A stretch of 64,000 nucleotides of DNA from contig NZ_PYGK01000003.1 of the NCBI RefSeq assembly GCF_003014595.1, forward strand, positions 496,001-560,000, written 5' to 3'. Positions 17,129 through 26,156 of the stretch are shown here, one piece after another. Source of the stretch: Chitinophaga ginsengisoli (GTDB taxonomy: Bacteria > Bacteroidota > Bacteroidia > Chitinophagales > Chitinophagaceae). The notes beneath the pieces are model-generated. The model did not search any database. It was not told the origin of the DNA and saw nothing but the letters and a program-made list of their open reading frames with translations. The translations under genes were made by a program, and so were the position numbers. Position 1 is the first letter of the stretch; each line of letters opens with the position of its first letter.

Positions 17129-18496
17129 TCATCTTGTCAATGCGTTCCAGATCACACCATAAACGTCCGTAGGAACCAGTTCCTGCCCTTCAGGCACCCG
17201 GCCTGATATAAGTACAGGGTGATTGACCTTATCCTCAGAAATACGCCCGTGAGAGCCTTTTATCAGCGTCGCATCCAATGGTATCACATTCATGAGATAA
17301 CGGAAGCCCAGTTTTTTCTTCAGCAGTTTAAAGCCTGCCTTCAGTTTGACCAGGGGATCTGCAGGATTCATGAACATCTCTACAGGGTCATATCCGGGTT
17401 TCTTGTGGATCTCAACCGTGCGGGCAAAATCGGGTGCTTTCGCATCATCCAGCCAGTAATAGTAAGTGAACCAGCTATTGGCATCTGCTACAAGTACCAG
17501 CTCGCCACTCCGTGAGTGGTGCAGATGATGCTGGCGTTTACCTTCCCTGTCAAGCACCAGTTCTACTCCGGGAGTGTTTTCTACAATACTGCGGACTTTC
17601 TTATAAACAGCAGGATCATTTACATACACATGTGCAATCTGGTGGTCTGCTACCACAAATGCCTTTGATGCACCGGGGTCCAACAGCTCCAGTCCCCTTT
17701 CTTCCCTGATCTGCAACAGGCCTTCCTCGCGGAAGCGGCGGTTCAGGTGGATAGGGTGATTGACATTGGTAATACCATATTCAGATAAAATGATCACTTC
17801 GCAACCTTTCTTCTCGTAGAACTCAACCAGCTGTTTACATACTGCGTCAACTTCTCCCAGCTCTTTGCTGATGCGGCTGAAGTCCTGCCCGAATTTCTGC
17901 AGGCAGTAGTCCAGGTGAGGCAGATAGATCAGCGTTAGTGTCGGATCATATAAGTCATCTGTCAGCATAGATGCATCTGCAATCCATTGTGTGGATTTGA
18001 TATTGGCACCGGGCCCCCAGAACTGAAATAACGGGAACGTACCCAGTTCTTTCTGCAGATGGTCACGCAGGGAGGCTGGATGAGAATAGCAATCCGGTGC
18101 CTTTCGGCCGTCAGCAAGGTATTGCGGACGGGGAGTCACCGAATAATCGGCGGTAGAATACATATTGTACCACCAGAACATTTTTGAGCAGGTAAAAGAA
18201 GGATCCAGGCGTTTAGCCCTGTCCCATATTTTTGGAGCTTCTACCAGTTTATTGGACTGCTTCCAGAATTTTATTTCACTGTCTTGTCTGTCGTACCAGC
18301 CATTACCGACAATGCCCGTTTCTGAAGGCCATTGCCCCGTGACATAGGTACTCTGCACAGCCGTAGTCACAGCTGGCACCATGGGCTTAATGGTTGACAA
18401 ATGCTGCCGGCTGACGTATGCCTGCAGGAAAGGTGTGTGAGCACCTATCAGAGAGGAAGAGAGACCTACTACATCAATTACTACTGTCTTTTTCAT
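17129..18496 (-). CDS. eboF: EboF-type alkaline phosphatase superfamily protein
   Basis: Last gene of the ebo cluster. A 455-residue protein of the nucleotide pyrophosphatase/phosphodiesterase branch of the alkaline phosphatase superfamily. The first metal-binding Asp is in VVIDVVGLS (residue 8) and the nucleophile Thr is in PAVTTAVQSTYVTGQ (about residue 44). Further metal ligands lie in SEYGITNVNH, VVADHQIAHVYV and KGSHGR. There is no signal peptide, so it is probably cytoplasmic. In the family it is predicted to hydrolyse a phosphoester or phosphoanhydride of the ebo metabolite (inference). It follows eboE by 46 bp. Confidence 0.85.
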   Translation of the reverse strand: MKKTVVIDVVGLSSSLIGAHTPFLQAYVSRQHLSTIKPMVPAVTTAVQSTYVTGQWPSETGIVGNGWYDRQDSEIKFWKQSNKLVEAPKIWDRAKRLDPSFTCSKMFWWYNMYSTADYSVTPRPQYLADGRKAPDCYSHPASLRDHLQKELGTFPLFQFWGPGANIKSTQWIADASMLTDDLYDPTLTLIYLPHLDYCLQKFGQDFSRISKELGEVDAVCKQLVEFYEKKGCEVIILSEYGITNVNHPIHLNRRFREEGLLQIREERGLELLDPGASKAFVVADHQIAHVYVNDPAVYKKVRSIVENTPGVELVLDREGKRQHHLHHSRSGELVLVADANSWFTYYYWLDDAKAPDFARTVEIHKKPGYDPVEMFMNPADPLVKLKAGFKLLKKKLGFRYLMNVIPLDATLIKGSHGRISEDKVNHPVLISGRVPEGQELVPTDVYGVIWNALTR

Positions 18497-18542
18497 GAGT
18501 GCGGCGCCGTTAGGATATGTGGGTCAAAACTAGATTTAAGAA

Positions 18543-19757
18543 TTATTGGTCCAGCTGTTGCAACACCCAGTGCAGCTCCCTTGAAATGGACCTGTCCATA
18601 GGTAACTTTAGATCAGCCGGCAATACATCCCAGGTATAAGTCTCGACTTCCATGTGTTGTGTAAATGGTTGTTTCCGTTGTAATGCTAATACTTTCTCTA
18701 TATCGGAACGAGTAGATGATAATACTCCGTAACTATCGATAAATACAGGCACATGGAAATGAGAGCGCCATTCTTCTACCGCCGGGTTGGCGGCATCTTC
18801 CAATGCCTGCGGAAGATCCGGATAATGTATATACCCGTCTGCCTTGCGTGCTACCACCTGGTGCAGATAGGTCGTTTCATTAAACTCCCGGAAGGCATCG
18901 ATCAACGGCTTTCTTGCTGCCATCTCTGCTGGCAGCAGGGCTTTTACTGCGGCACTGATCTGTATCTTACCTACTTTTAGTCCATGTTCATGCAATTTCT
19001 TCAATACACTTTCTGCCGATTCGTATACCAATGCGAAATGACATACATCATAACATAGCTGTACATGTGCTTTTATACTGGCTGTTGCTTCTTCTTCATT
19101 CATGCCAAATTTATCCTGCAGAAAAGGCACACCATATGGCAACAGGTAATTCAGATACCAGTGAAGATATTCCTGCGAATTTTCCATTAATCCATCGGGC
19201 TCGGGCTCAATATCAAGGTGCATCAGGGGCCCACCACCGCGCCGGGTTCGTACCAACTGTTCTACTACAAGTAATACTTTGAGGGTAGCGTTTTCCATAA
19301 CGGCCTCTCTTTCTGTATCACAACGTACATGCCACAATTTATAGGTAAGCGGTGATGTAGAAATACCGCCCTCCATGCCTTCAGGTAACAGGGCTGCCAA
19401 CAGGCGGAACAGGCGGATGGTATAAGCAACCCTTTCAGCTGTTGTCCAGTCTGGGGTATGCACCTGGTCTTTTACTATTGTATGATGGAAACCGCCATAG
19501 GGGAATCCATTCATGGTAAATACATAACAATTGTGCTCCTGCAGCCACTGCTTAAATTCAAGCAATGCCTCCTCTTTGCTCAGTTCCAGACTGGCCGTAT
19601 TGGATAAGCGTAATCCTATGCCAAATGGTTTATCAGGAGATACTTCCTGCTTTACAGCCGGGATAAATTGTTTGAGTTGCTGGAAATGAGCATTCCAGTT
19701 CTCTCCGGGATGGATATTCGTGCAATAGGTTAAATGAGAATGGTCAGATACTCTCAT
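18543..19757 (-). CDS. eboE: Metabolite traffic protein EboE
   Basis: A 404-residue protein with a sugar-phosphate-isomerase-like TIM barrel. It starts VSDHSHLTYCTNIHPGENW, typical of EboE. Possible metal ligands occur in HLDIEPEPDGL, QLCYDVCHFALVYE and KIQISAAVKALL. It overlaps the end of eboD by 14 bp, so the two are translationally coupled. In Nostoc punctiforme the ebo genes are needed to move the scytonemin precursor to the periplasm; the reaction of EboE itself is unknown. Confidence 0.88.
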   Translation of the reverse strand: MRVSDHSHLTYCTNIHPGENWNAHFQQLKQFIPAVKQEVSPDKPFGIGLRLSNTASLELSKEEALLEFKQWLQEHNCYVFTMNGFPYGGFHHTIVKDQVHTPDWTTAERVAYTIRLFRLLAALLPEGMEGGISTSPLTYKLWHVRCDTEREAVMENATLKVLLVVEQLVRTRRGGGPLMHLDIEPEPDGLMENSQEYLHWYLNYLLPYGVPFLQDKFGMNEEEATASIKAHVQLCYDVCHFALVYESAESVLKKLHEHGLKVGKIQISAAVKALLPAEMAARKPLIDAFREFNETTYLHQVVARKADGYIHYPDLPQALEDAANPAVEEWRSHFHVPVFIDSYGVLSSTRSDIEKVLALQRKQPFTQHMEVETYTWDVLPADLKLPMDRSISRELHWVLQQLDQ

Positions 19758-20907
19758 AGTTCACTTTTAAATGCGCTATAGCTTTATTCAGTAACACTTC
19801 ATCTATTACATGTACCTCTGCACCCTGTCCTATTGCTTTCAACAGACAGATAGTGAGACGTCCGCCAAGGTGTTCCCGGAACTCCTGTAAGCCTTTGATA
19901 ACAGCCGACGAAACACCGTTCTGCGTGTCCAGCAGGGAATGATAAACAGGCAGTTGCAGGTTTATCAGCAAACGGACAATCCGCTCTGCCGCAGCCGCAT
20001 CGATCCATCCTAACAAAGAGGAATATACGCTGTCAACAGCTATCCCTATCGAAACAGCTTCTCCATGACGCAAGGTAAAGTCTGTCAGCTGTTCCAGCTT
20101 ATGAGCACTCCAGTGTCCGAAGTCCAGCGGACGGGAAGAACCGCTTTCAAAGGGATCACCGCTTCCTCCGATATGTGCCATATGCAAAGCAGCGCATCTG
20201 TACACCAGCTCCTGCATAACGGGTAAATCATTCTTCACCAGTGCCTGCGCATTGGCCTCCAGCCACTCAAAAAAAGCAGCATCTTTTATTAACGCTACTT
20301 TCACTGCTTCTGATATACCTGAGCGCCAATCTCTTTCCTCCAGGGTAGTCAGGAATTCGGCATCATTAAACACTGCGGCCGGCGGCGCAAACGTACCAAG
20401 GAAGTTCTTTTTCCCCCGGTAGTTAACTCCATTCTTAACGCCTACACCTGAATCATTCTGCGACAATACGGTGGTCGGTATACGAATATGACGAACGCCT
20501 CTGTGTGATACAGCAGCCACCATTCCCACCAGATCAAGTACCGCACCACCGCCGATAGCTACTACAAAAGAATGTCGATCTATGCCTTGCCCATCTATCT
20601 GATCTATCAGACTATAAAAAAGTTCCTGGTCATTTTTGCAGGCTTCGCCACCGGGTACAAGGATCACATCTCCTGCAATTTTAAAACCTTCTATTTGTTG
20701 TAAATAAGCTGTTATTGCTGTTGTAAGCGCCGGATGGGCTTTCGCTACGCCATCATCAAGAATGAAAAGTAGCTTCTTGGTCAGTCCCTGTGTAACCTGG
20801 GATGCCAGATAATTCCGGAATTCCGGATTAGATGGATTAAAAAGGGACCGCGTAAAAAAGACCTTATATGAATAATCTACTCTAAAAGTCTGTTGAATAC
20901 TCTGCAT
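19744..20907 (-). CDS. eboD: EboD, 3-dehydroquinate synthase-like protein
   Basis: A 387-residue member of the sugar phosphate cyclase superfamily (dehydroquinate synthase / 2-epi-5-epi-valiolone synthase fold). NAD-site and active-site motifs are visible: VPGGEACKND, FVVAIGGGAVLDLVGMVAAVSHRG, RIPTTVLSQNDSGVGVKNGVN, and zinc ligands in SEAVKVALIKD, LDFGHWSAHKLE and LRHGEAVSIG. The variations fit the ebo branch rather than housekeeping AroB. It probably cyclises a sugar phosphate into a cyclitol in the pathway (inference). Confidence 0.88.
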   Translation of the reverse strand: MQSIQQTFRVDYSYKVFFTRSLFNPSNPEFRNYLASQVTQGLTKKLLFILDDGVAKAHPALTTAITAYLQQIEGFKIAGDVILVPGGEACKNDQELFYSLIDQIDGQGIDRHSFVVAIGGGAVLDLVGMVAAVSHRGVRHIRIPTTVLSQNDSGVGVKNGVNYRGKKNFLGTFAPPAAVFNDAEFLTTLEERDWRSGISEAVKVALIKDAAFFEWLEANAQALVKNDLPVMQELVYRCAALHMAHIGGSGDPFESGSSRPLDFGHWSAHKLEQLTDFTLRHGEAVSIGIAVDSVYSSLLGWIDAAAAERIVRLLINLQLPVYHSLLDTQNGVSSAVIKGLQEFREHLGGRLTICLLKAIGQGAEVHVIDEVLLNKAIAHLKVNYESI

Positions 20908-21009
20908 GGATAATCGCTCTAATGTTTCTTTGGTTTAATGAATCGTCAAACAGACTGTTAAAGTACAAAATTTAATTGCTATGACGAATTACCAATAACG
21001 GGCAGGAAA

Positions 21010-21912
21010 TCAGGTAACGGCAAACGCTCTGGCCAATAGTAAGGACAATGGCAATAAGATCAATACCAGTAATGCATGAGGCAGGGTGGAAAAAGCAGCT
21101 ACCCAGGCGGCATTCATCGCTACCAGCGCAATAATGCCTCCTTTTACGGCCTTTCCGATGTTAGAACCGGAGGGCTCTTTCATGGCCCTGACCAGAGGCA
21201 GATTGATCATGAAAGCAAACAGAATGACAAATGGTGCGGCTATTAACATATGCCCGTTTATCGCGGCCAGTACCAATATGGTACCATATACCAGCGCATA
21301 ACAAAAGGCAGAAATATTCAGTATGCGTTTATTCCCTCCATGCACTTCCCCCCTGCTGATGGCTGTCACCGCAGCGATATACACCACCGGGATCAGGCCG
21401 ATCCACCAATACTGGTTCAAGGCAGATTCAACCATACTGATGCCCATCAGCAGGTTTAATCCACGGCATAACCCCATATTAACAGGTCCCCATGATAAAT
21501 GTTTCCCCCATTTATCATACACCAGTGCAGAAACGGCAATACCCAATGCAAAATAACCGGTAATACGCCCCACAGTAAAAGCCGCCAGTACTCCTACCAG
21601 TAAAAGATAACTTCCCAGCACTATGGCTTCTGTGAGAGATATCACTCCACTAGGTATCGGACGTTCCGGACGCTCCTTCTTATCGAGTTCAGCATCCATC
21701 ACATCATTAAATACCACTCCGCCGCCATAAAGCCCCATCGTTGCCAGGCACATACAAATCACAGGCAGCAGATGGTCCAGGTAACTTGACACTTCAGAAC
21801 CCAGGAAGCCGGAAATAGCGACCCCCGCCAATATATCTGCCACAGCAGTTACTATGTTGGCGGGCCGCATTAAACGTAAATATCCTAACAACTTGCTTAC
21901 AATATAATTCAC
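21010..21912 (-). CDS. eboC: EboC, UbiA-like prenyltransferase
   Basis: A 300-residue polytopic membrane protein of the UbiA superfamily. The first Asp-rich motif is VVFNDVMDAELDKKERPERPIPSG, binding Mg-prenyl diphosphate. The second motif is degraded relative to quinone enzymes, as is usual in EboC-like proteins. About eight or nine hydrophobic segments. It probably attaches a prenyl chain to the cluster's product at the inner membrane (inference). Between eboB and eboD, gaps of 118 and 102 bp. Confidence 0.88.
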   Translation of the reverse strand: MNYIVSKLLGYLRLMRPANIVTAVADILAGVAISGFLGSEVSSYLDHLLPVICMCLATMGLYGGGVVFNDVMDAELDKKERPERPIPSGVISLTEAIVLGSYLLLVGVLAAFTVGRITGYFALGIAVSALVYDKWGKHLSWGPVNMGLCRGLNLLMGISMVESALNQYWWIGLIPVVYIAAVTAISRGEVHGGNKRILNISAFCYALVYGTILVLAAINGHMLIAAPFVILFAFMINLPLVRAMKEPSGSNIGKAVKGGIIALVAMNAAWVAAFSTLPHALLVLILLPLSLLLARAFAVT

Positions 21913-22030
21913 CGGGCTCGGGTTTTCTCCAAGTAGGCAACACGAATGGTCCGCTTATGTATGAAACACAGCAATGTTACTGCATTCACCTACATAGCAA
22001 GAGACATCCGTAGTACAGACTTGTAACGAT

Positions 22031-23017
22031 TTATCTAATAATATTAGATTGTTTATCTATTCTTGGCTGTTGGCCACCGCGCAGTACGGTGCTTCCATTA
22101 AATTTCAGACTTTGATCCACATCTTTGACTGTGTCAAAATCCGCTTCGTCCATCTGACCACTTTGAGCGAAAGCAGTTATAGCATTGCGGAAAGTTACCA
22201 AATGAATATCATTCAAGTCAATACCACTTTCGTGCATGAGCGCCGCGGTTTTCGGTACAGCCAGGGGGTCACTGATGCCCCAATCTGCCGCAGAATTTAC
22301 CATTATGCGTTCACTACCATACTGTTTGACGATTTCTACCATACGTTCATTACCCATTTTAGTAAAGGGATAAATAGTGAACGCTGCCCAGAAACCACGG
22401 TCCAGTACTTCCTTCACCGTTTCCTCATTGTTGTGATCGACAATGACCATATGGGGGGCCAGACCGTGCTCCAGTGCGATGTCCATACTACGTTGAGTAC
22501 CTTTTTTCTTGTCCCGGTGTGGGGTATGTATCTGAACAGGGAGCCCTGCTTCTTTAGCGAGTTCAAGCTGTGCGCGGTAGTATTTTTCCTCAGCGGCAGT
22601 CTGATCGTCAAAACCGATCTCCCCAACGCCTACCACGCCCTCTTTATATACAAATGATGGCAGTATCTCCATTACGGCTTCTGCCAGCCTTTCATTATTG
22701 GCTTCCTTGGAATTGAGGCCAATCGTACAATAATGTTTAATGCCAAATTGCGAGGACCGGAACCTTTCCCAGCCTATCAGGCTGTTAAAATAATCACGGA
22801 AAGTATCCACCCCGGTACGCGGCTGTCCCAGCCAGAAGGCCGGTTCTATGATCGCTACCACTCCTGCATCCGCCATTGCCTGATAGTCATCCGTTGTACG
22901 GGATGTCATATGTACATGAGGATCAAAAAAACGCATTCCTTTTATGCGCTCCATATAGGAGGAAGATGTGGCAATAGGTTGATATTCTTTACCTGTTAAC
23001 TCATGACTGCTACACAT
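22031..23017 (-). CDS. eboB: EboB, TatD-family metal-dependent hydrolase
   Basis: A 328-residue amidohydrolase-type TIM barrel. Metal ligands are seen in FFDPHVHMTSR (HxH), VGEIGFD, VQIHTPHRDKKKG, MVIVDHNNE and VNSAADWG. The chosen start is the longest; an internal Met (MERIKGMRFFDPHVH) would remove about 21 unconserved residues. TatD proteins hydrolyse phosphodiester or related bonds; the ebo substrate is unknown. Confidence 0.85.
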   Translation of the reverse strand: MCSSHELTGKEYQPIATSSSYMERIKGMRFFDPHVHMTSRTTDDYQAMADAGVVAIIEPAFWLGQPRTGVDTFRDYFNSLIGWERFRSSQFGIKHYCTIGLNSKEANNERLAEAVMEILPSFVYKEGVVGVGEIGFDDQTAAEEKYYRAQLELAKEAGLPVQIHTPHRDKKKGTQRSMDIALEHGLAPHMVIVDHNNEETVKEVLDRGFWAAFTIYPFTKMGNERMVEIVKQYGSERIMVNSAADWGISDPLAVPKTAALMHESGIDLNDIHLVTFRNAITAFAQSGQMDEADFDTVKDVDQSLKFNGSTVLRGGQQPRIDKQSNIIR

Positions 23018-23121
23018 ATCTTATTAGGTTTTATTGAGACCTGTAAATGAACAACCTGCCTGGTCGGACTGAGTTGCCGCCGGCAAGTTACTATTATATA
23101 CACTGAAGGTGTGATACACGT

Positions 23122-24009
23122 TTATGCTATACGCGCTGCAATCGTGTCCCATGTCAGACGTTGGCTGCTTATCTCATCTCTAAGATTGGCTGACTGCTCC
23201 AGCAAATGTCTTGCAGGAGCATATGTACTGGAGGCACAGGCCAGGGCTGCGGCTTCTTTTTCAACATTTACCTCAGAATGCCATATGCGTTGTATATCAG
23301 GGAAATTGTCAGCATCGATAAAAGGCCCTACCAGTCGCCAGAGCATAGGATGTACCTTCCTGCCCGCGGCCCAGCGCTCATGCGCATAGTCTACAAGGGT
23401 AGCCGCCAGCTTTGCATTAGCCCTTCCGTCCAGACCAGCAATCAGATGGATCGGCTTATCCGTGAAAAACGCTTTCATTACCAGCTGATTCCAGGCTGCC
23501 TCTTCCAGGTTACGTGCAGGATAAATATTATATAACATGACTGCTTCCTGTACGGGACCAATGTTGGAACGAACCCCTTCCGTAGTACGGAATACCCATG
23601 CTTCCGGCCAGGCCAGCAATGGCAATGCGGCATATAAAGCAGCCTGCTCATTCATATCAGCAGCGTCAAACAGCCCTTCTATCACTTTGATGTAAGCATC
23701 CTTGTCTGCTACCGGAAACTGTAATAACCACCAGATCCTCACCAGTTTGTCTAACGTAAAACCCTGTATGAAAAACCTGGTATTATCAGACAGTTCAATA
23801 TATGATGTACCGGACTTTAAGGGATGTTTTCCCATAAACCGCGGGATAGCTGTAAAAGTGAGATTAAAGCGTTGTACACTGACGGGGTCTCCCAGTTTTT
23901 CCTTTTGTTGCTGTAACCAATTGAGCGCCTGTTCTGTACTATTCTGCTCAATAATCCCGTATAATAACGCGTCGAATTTATTCCTGTCGTAGTGGTAAGC
24001 ATGTTCCAT
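23122..24009 (-). CDS. eboA: EboA domain protein
   Basis: A 295-residue soluble alpha-helical protein and first gene of the ebo cluster. Conserved patches include YIELSDNTRFFIQGFTLDKLVRIWWLLQFP and DEQAALYAALPLLAWPEAW-like text near the middle (actual: MNEQAALYAALPLLAWPEAW), then the C-terminal RLVGPFIDADNFPDIQRIW. No catalytic motif is recognised. The assignment rests on these features and on the five recognisable ebo partners that follow in canonical order. Confidence 0.8.
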   Translation of the reverse strand: MEHAYHYDRNKFDALLYGIIEQNSTEQALNWLQQQKEKLGDPVSVQRFNLTFTAIPRFMGKHPLKSGTSYIELSDNTRFFIQGFTLDKLVRIWWLLQFPVADKDAYIKVIEGLFDAADMNEQAALYAALPLLAWPEAWVFRTTEGVRSNIGPVQEAVMLYNIYPARNLEEAAWNQLVMKAFFTDKPIHLIAGLDGRANAKLAATLVDYAHERWAAGRKVHPMLWRLVGPFIDADNFPDIQRIWHSEVNVEKEAAALACASSTYAPARHLLEQSANLRDEISSQRLTWDTIAARIA

Positions 24010-24389
24010 CGCTCCGCTAAATTTATCAGGCTAAAGTTAGCTGAATAAGCATTAAAAAAAAGAGAAAACTATGATAGGTGGTGTAGTAAATAAAAGAGAG
24101 GCACGATGTGCCTCTCCTTCCGCCATTCTAAAACCTGATCAGTTCAATCAGGAGTATCTTGATAAACAATAATACTGCGGAGATTATTGCTTCGTATATT
24201 TCACTAACTGTTTACAGGGAAAAAGAAATGCTACACGTAGATTAAACTGATTAGTTTAAGCAGCATAGATTTAGATTTTTGCCTGACATTGCTTATGCAA
24301 TATAAGTATTTATTTGTTACAACTGCAATCGAATGTGCAAAAAACTGATTCACCAATTACTATTTTTAAACTGAGCAAGTGTAATTGAT
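24010..24389. other. Intergenic region upstream of eboA
   Basis: 380 AT-rich bases between the FG-GAP cytochrome gene and eboA. It contains the terminator at 24084-24116. TAACTTTA close to the eboA start is a 7-of-8 match to TAnnTTTG. No gene is visible. Confidence 0.45.
24084..24116 (-). terminator. Intrinsic terminator
   Basis: A 9-bp perfect stem, GAGAGGCAC/GTGCCTCTC, with a 3-nt loop, followed on the minus strand by TTTTATTT. It separates transcription of the FG-GAP cytochrome gene from the ebo cluster. Confidence 0.8.
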
Positions 24390-25886
24390 TCATTTTGTTT
24401 TATTTCTGAGCATTATAAACGGAATGTTAACGTCCCAATCCGGCTTAAAATCGTCCTGAATAATGAACCCTTTTGAGTAGTTTCCCAGCACTATATCCGC
24501 ATCACCATCCCTGTCATAATCTCCCACATCCATACAGATCCACCTGCCTGCTCCTGTCAGTGCCGGCATCACATGCGGAATAAACTGTATGGGCTTTTCC
24601 TGGCTAAATAATACAAACTTCTCTGCCGGCCGGTGCTTCAGATCAGCGAAGAACGCGATGCTGGCGATATCCAGGTCGCCATCCTGGTCAAAGTCAGCCG
24701 CTATGGCCTTGGTACAGCCATTCACCGGGTAAAACCAGGCCTGCTCAAACCTGAAGTCGCCCTTATTCAGGTACAGGTACACACCATGAAAGGGCTTCAA
24801 CTCCATGGAGTAGTCCCCGTTATCTCCGGAGGTATATAAGATGTCCGGTAGTCCGTCCTTATTCATATCCACCACCTGAAATCCGGTAGAACCCTGTACA
24901 GGAGGAAAGCGTAACAACTGTTGCTGTTTAAAGCCTCCCTTATGATCATTCCTGAACAGCCAGATGCCCTCATCCCCATACGCAAACAAGGCCATGATAT
25001 CGGGCCAGCCATCTTTATCAAAATCATCTACAACAGTGTGAATAGCACCCGGCACTTCCCACACCGGCTGTTTGGTGTATTCTTCTTCCGGTGTTTGCTG
25101 TAACACATACAATCCACCGTAATTATGTCCAAATCCGCATACGAGGTAGTCCATCCGTCCGTCTTTATTAAAGTCGGCTGCTATACTCTGTACAGGACGA
25201 GGTAACCCCATCCCGATAGTCTTTACTTGCCGGGACTCGGCTTCCCCCGGATGCACTTCCCACAATACGCCCGTTGGCGCATCCACAGCACGCATGTTAC
25301 CAATACAGGTCAGCAAAGCCGTATCAGCGGCACGCCAGTTCATATCTACCGCCGTAGATTGCAGTTTGATAGCTGGCGATACCTTCTTTTGTCCGTCCCA
25401 TTTATATAAAGTAGCGCCATATTCGGAAGAAGAATACACATCACCGGTAAATGGATTAATTGAGACCATCGTCGTTGTAGCGGTCTGTGTATGTCCTGCC
25501 GTATCCGGCCGCAAAACATCAAACAGCTGCAGGTCTTCCGCCAGCGGCAGTGAGGCCTTTGCCGGCGCCAGGCTATCAGGTGCCAGTTCCTGGTAATAGG
25601 CAACAATATTCTTCCAGTCTTCGATACTGATATTCGCAGCCTCTTTGGTCGGTTTAGGGAAATACTCATTTTCATGCCATACACCAATACCCAGCTTCGG
25701 CGCCATTGCAGGCAGCACATGCTGCGTCCAGGTGACTCTATCCAGCATCGTTGGAGATACGGCTAAATGACAACTACCGCAGTATTTTTCAGCAAGGAGT
25801 TTGCCTTTTTCCTGTTTACTCAAAGAACAGGATGAGTAGATGGTGATAGATGCAATAATGAAAATGAAAGGGCGTAGTGTTTTCAA
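24390..25886 (-). CDS. Cytochrome c / FG-GAP repeat lipoprotein
   Basis: A 498-residue lipoprotein (MKTLRPFIFIIASITIYSSC, lipobox Cys20). A short cytochrome c-like domain follows: haem motif CGSCH (Cys36, Cys39, His40) and a possible Met ligand in LPAMAPKL. From about residue 150 to the end lies a seven-bladed FG-GAP/VCBS propeller with five clear calcium-loop repeats: DFNKDGRMDYLV, DFDKDGWPDIMA, DMNKDGLPDIL, DFDQDGDLDIAS, DYDRDGDADIVL. It is probably a periplasmic or surface redox or binding protein. It is separated from the ebo genes by a terminator, so I do not link it to them. Confidence 0.85.
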   Translation of the reverse strand: MKTLRPFIFIIASITIYSSCSLSKQEKGKLLAEKYCGSCHLAVSPTMLDRVTWTQHVLPAMAPKLGIGVWHENEYFPKPTKEAANISIEDWKNIVAYYQELAPDSLAPAKASLPLAEDLQLFDVLRPDTAGHTQTATTTMVSINPFTGDVYSSSEYGATLYKWDGQKKVSPAIKLQSTAVDMNWRAADTALLTCIGNMRAVDAPTGVLWEVHPGEAESRQVKTIGMGLPRPVQSIAADFNKDGRMDYLVCGFGHNYGGLYVLQQTPEEEYTKQPVWEVPGAIHTVVDDFDKDGWPDIMALFAYGDEGIWLFRNDHKGGFKQQQLLRFPPVQGSTGFQVVDMNKDGLPDILYTSGDNGDYSMELKPFHGVYLYLNKGDFRFEQAWFYPVNGCTKAIAADFDQDGDLDIASIAFFADLKHRPAEKFVLFSQEKPIQFIPHVMPALTGAGRWICMDVGDYDRDGDADIVLGNYSKGFIIQDDFKPDWDVNIPFIMLRNKTK

Positions 25887-25976
25887 GTGCGTTTGGATTG
25901 CGTAAAACGTGGTGATGTTTCTCTATCGTAGCGGAGGTAGTTGGGCAATCAATGGATAGCTATAAAGTGGTAAAAA

Positions 25977-26156
25977 TCATTTAAACTTGTGTAACAACTC
26001 TTTGGCTGGCACTCTCTTCACATTTCCGTATTTATCACCGATTACCAATTCCTTGTTACTGGCCGCACTTTTTTCAGCCAATTTTTTCAAGGCTTTTGTT
26101 ATACCCTGAAGCACTTTTTCAGATAACTCGTCAATATTCTTTTTCTTATTTTCCAT
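25977..26156 (-). CDS. 59-residue small protein, probable partner of the zeta-like kinase
   Basis: A small Lys-rich protein, starting MENKKKNIDELSEKVLQ and ending RVPAKELLHKFK. Its ATG lies inside the end of the zeta-like gene (11-bp overlap, 26146-26156), so the two are translationally coupled. It has a predicted amphipathic helix (residues about 7-30) followed by a short basic region. I do not recognise the family. By context it may be an antitoxin or accessory, although classical epsilon antitoxins precede zeta. Function inferred from position only. Confidence 0.6.
   Translation of the reverse strand: MENKKKNIDELSEKVLQGITKALKKLAEKSAASNKELVIGDKYGNVKRVPAKELLHKFK

Noticed and set aside
24390..25886. 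Membership of the FG-GAP cytochrome gene in the ebo cluster
   Set aside because: Same strand and adjacent, but a terminator and 380 bases separate them, and the family is not part of described ebo loci.
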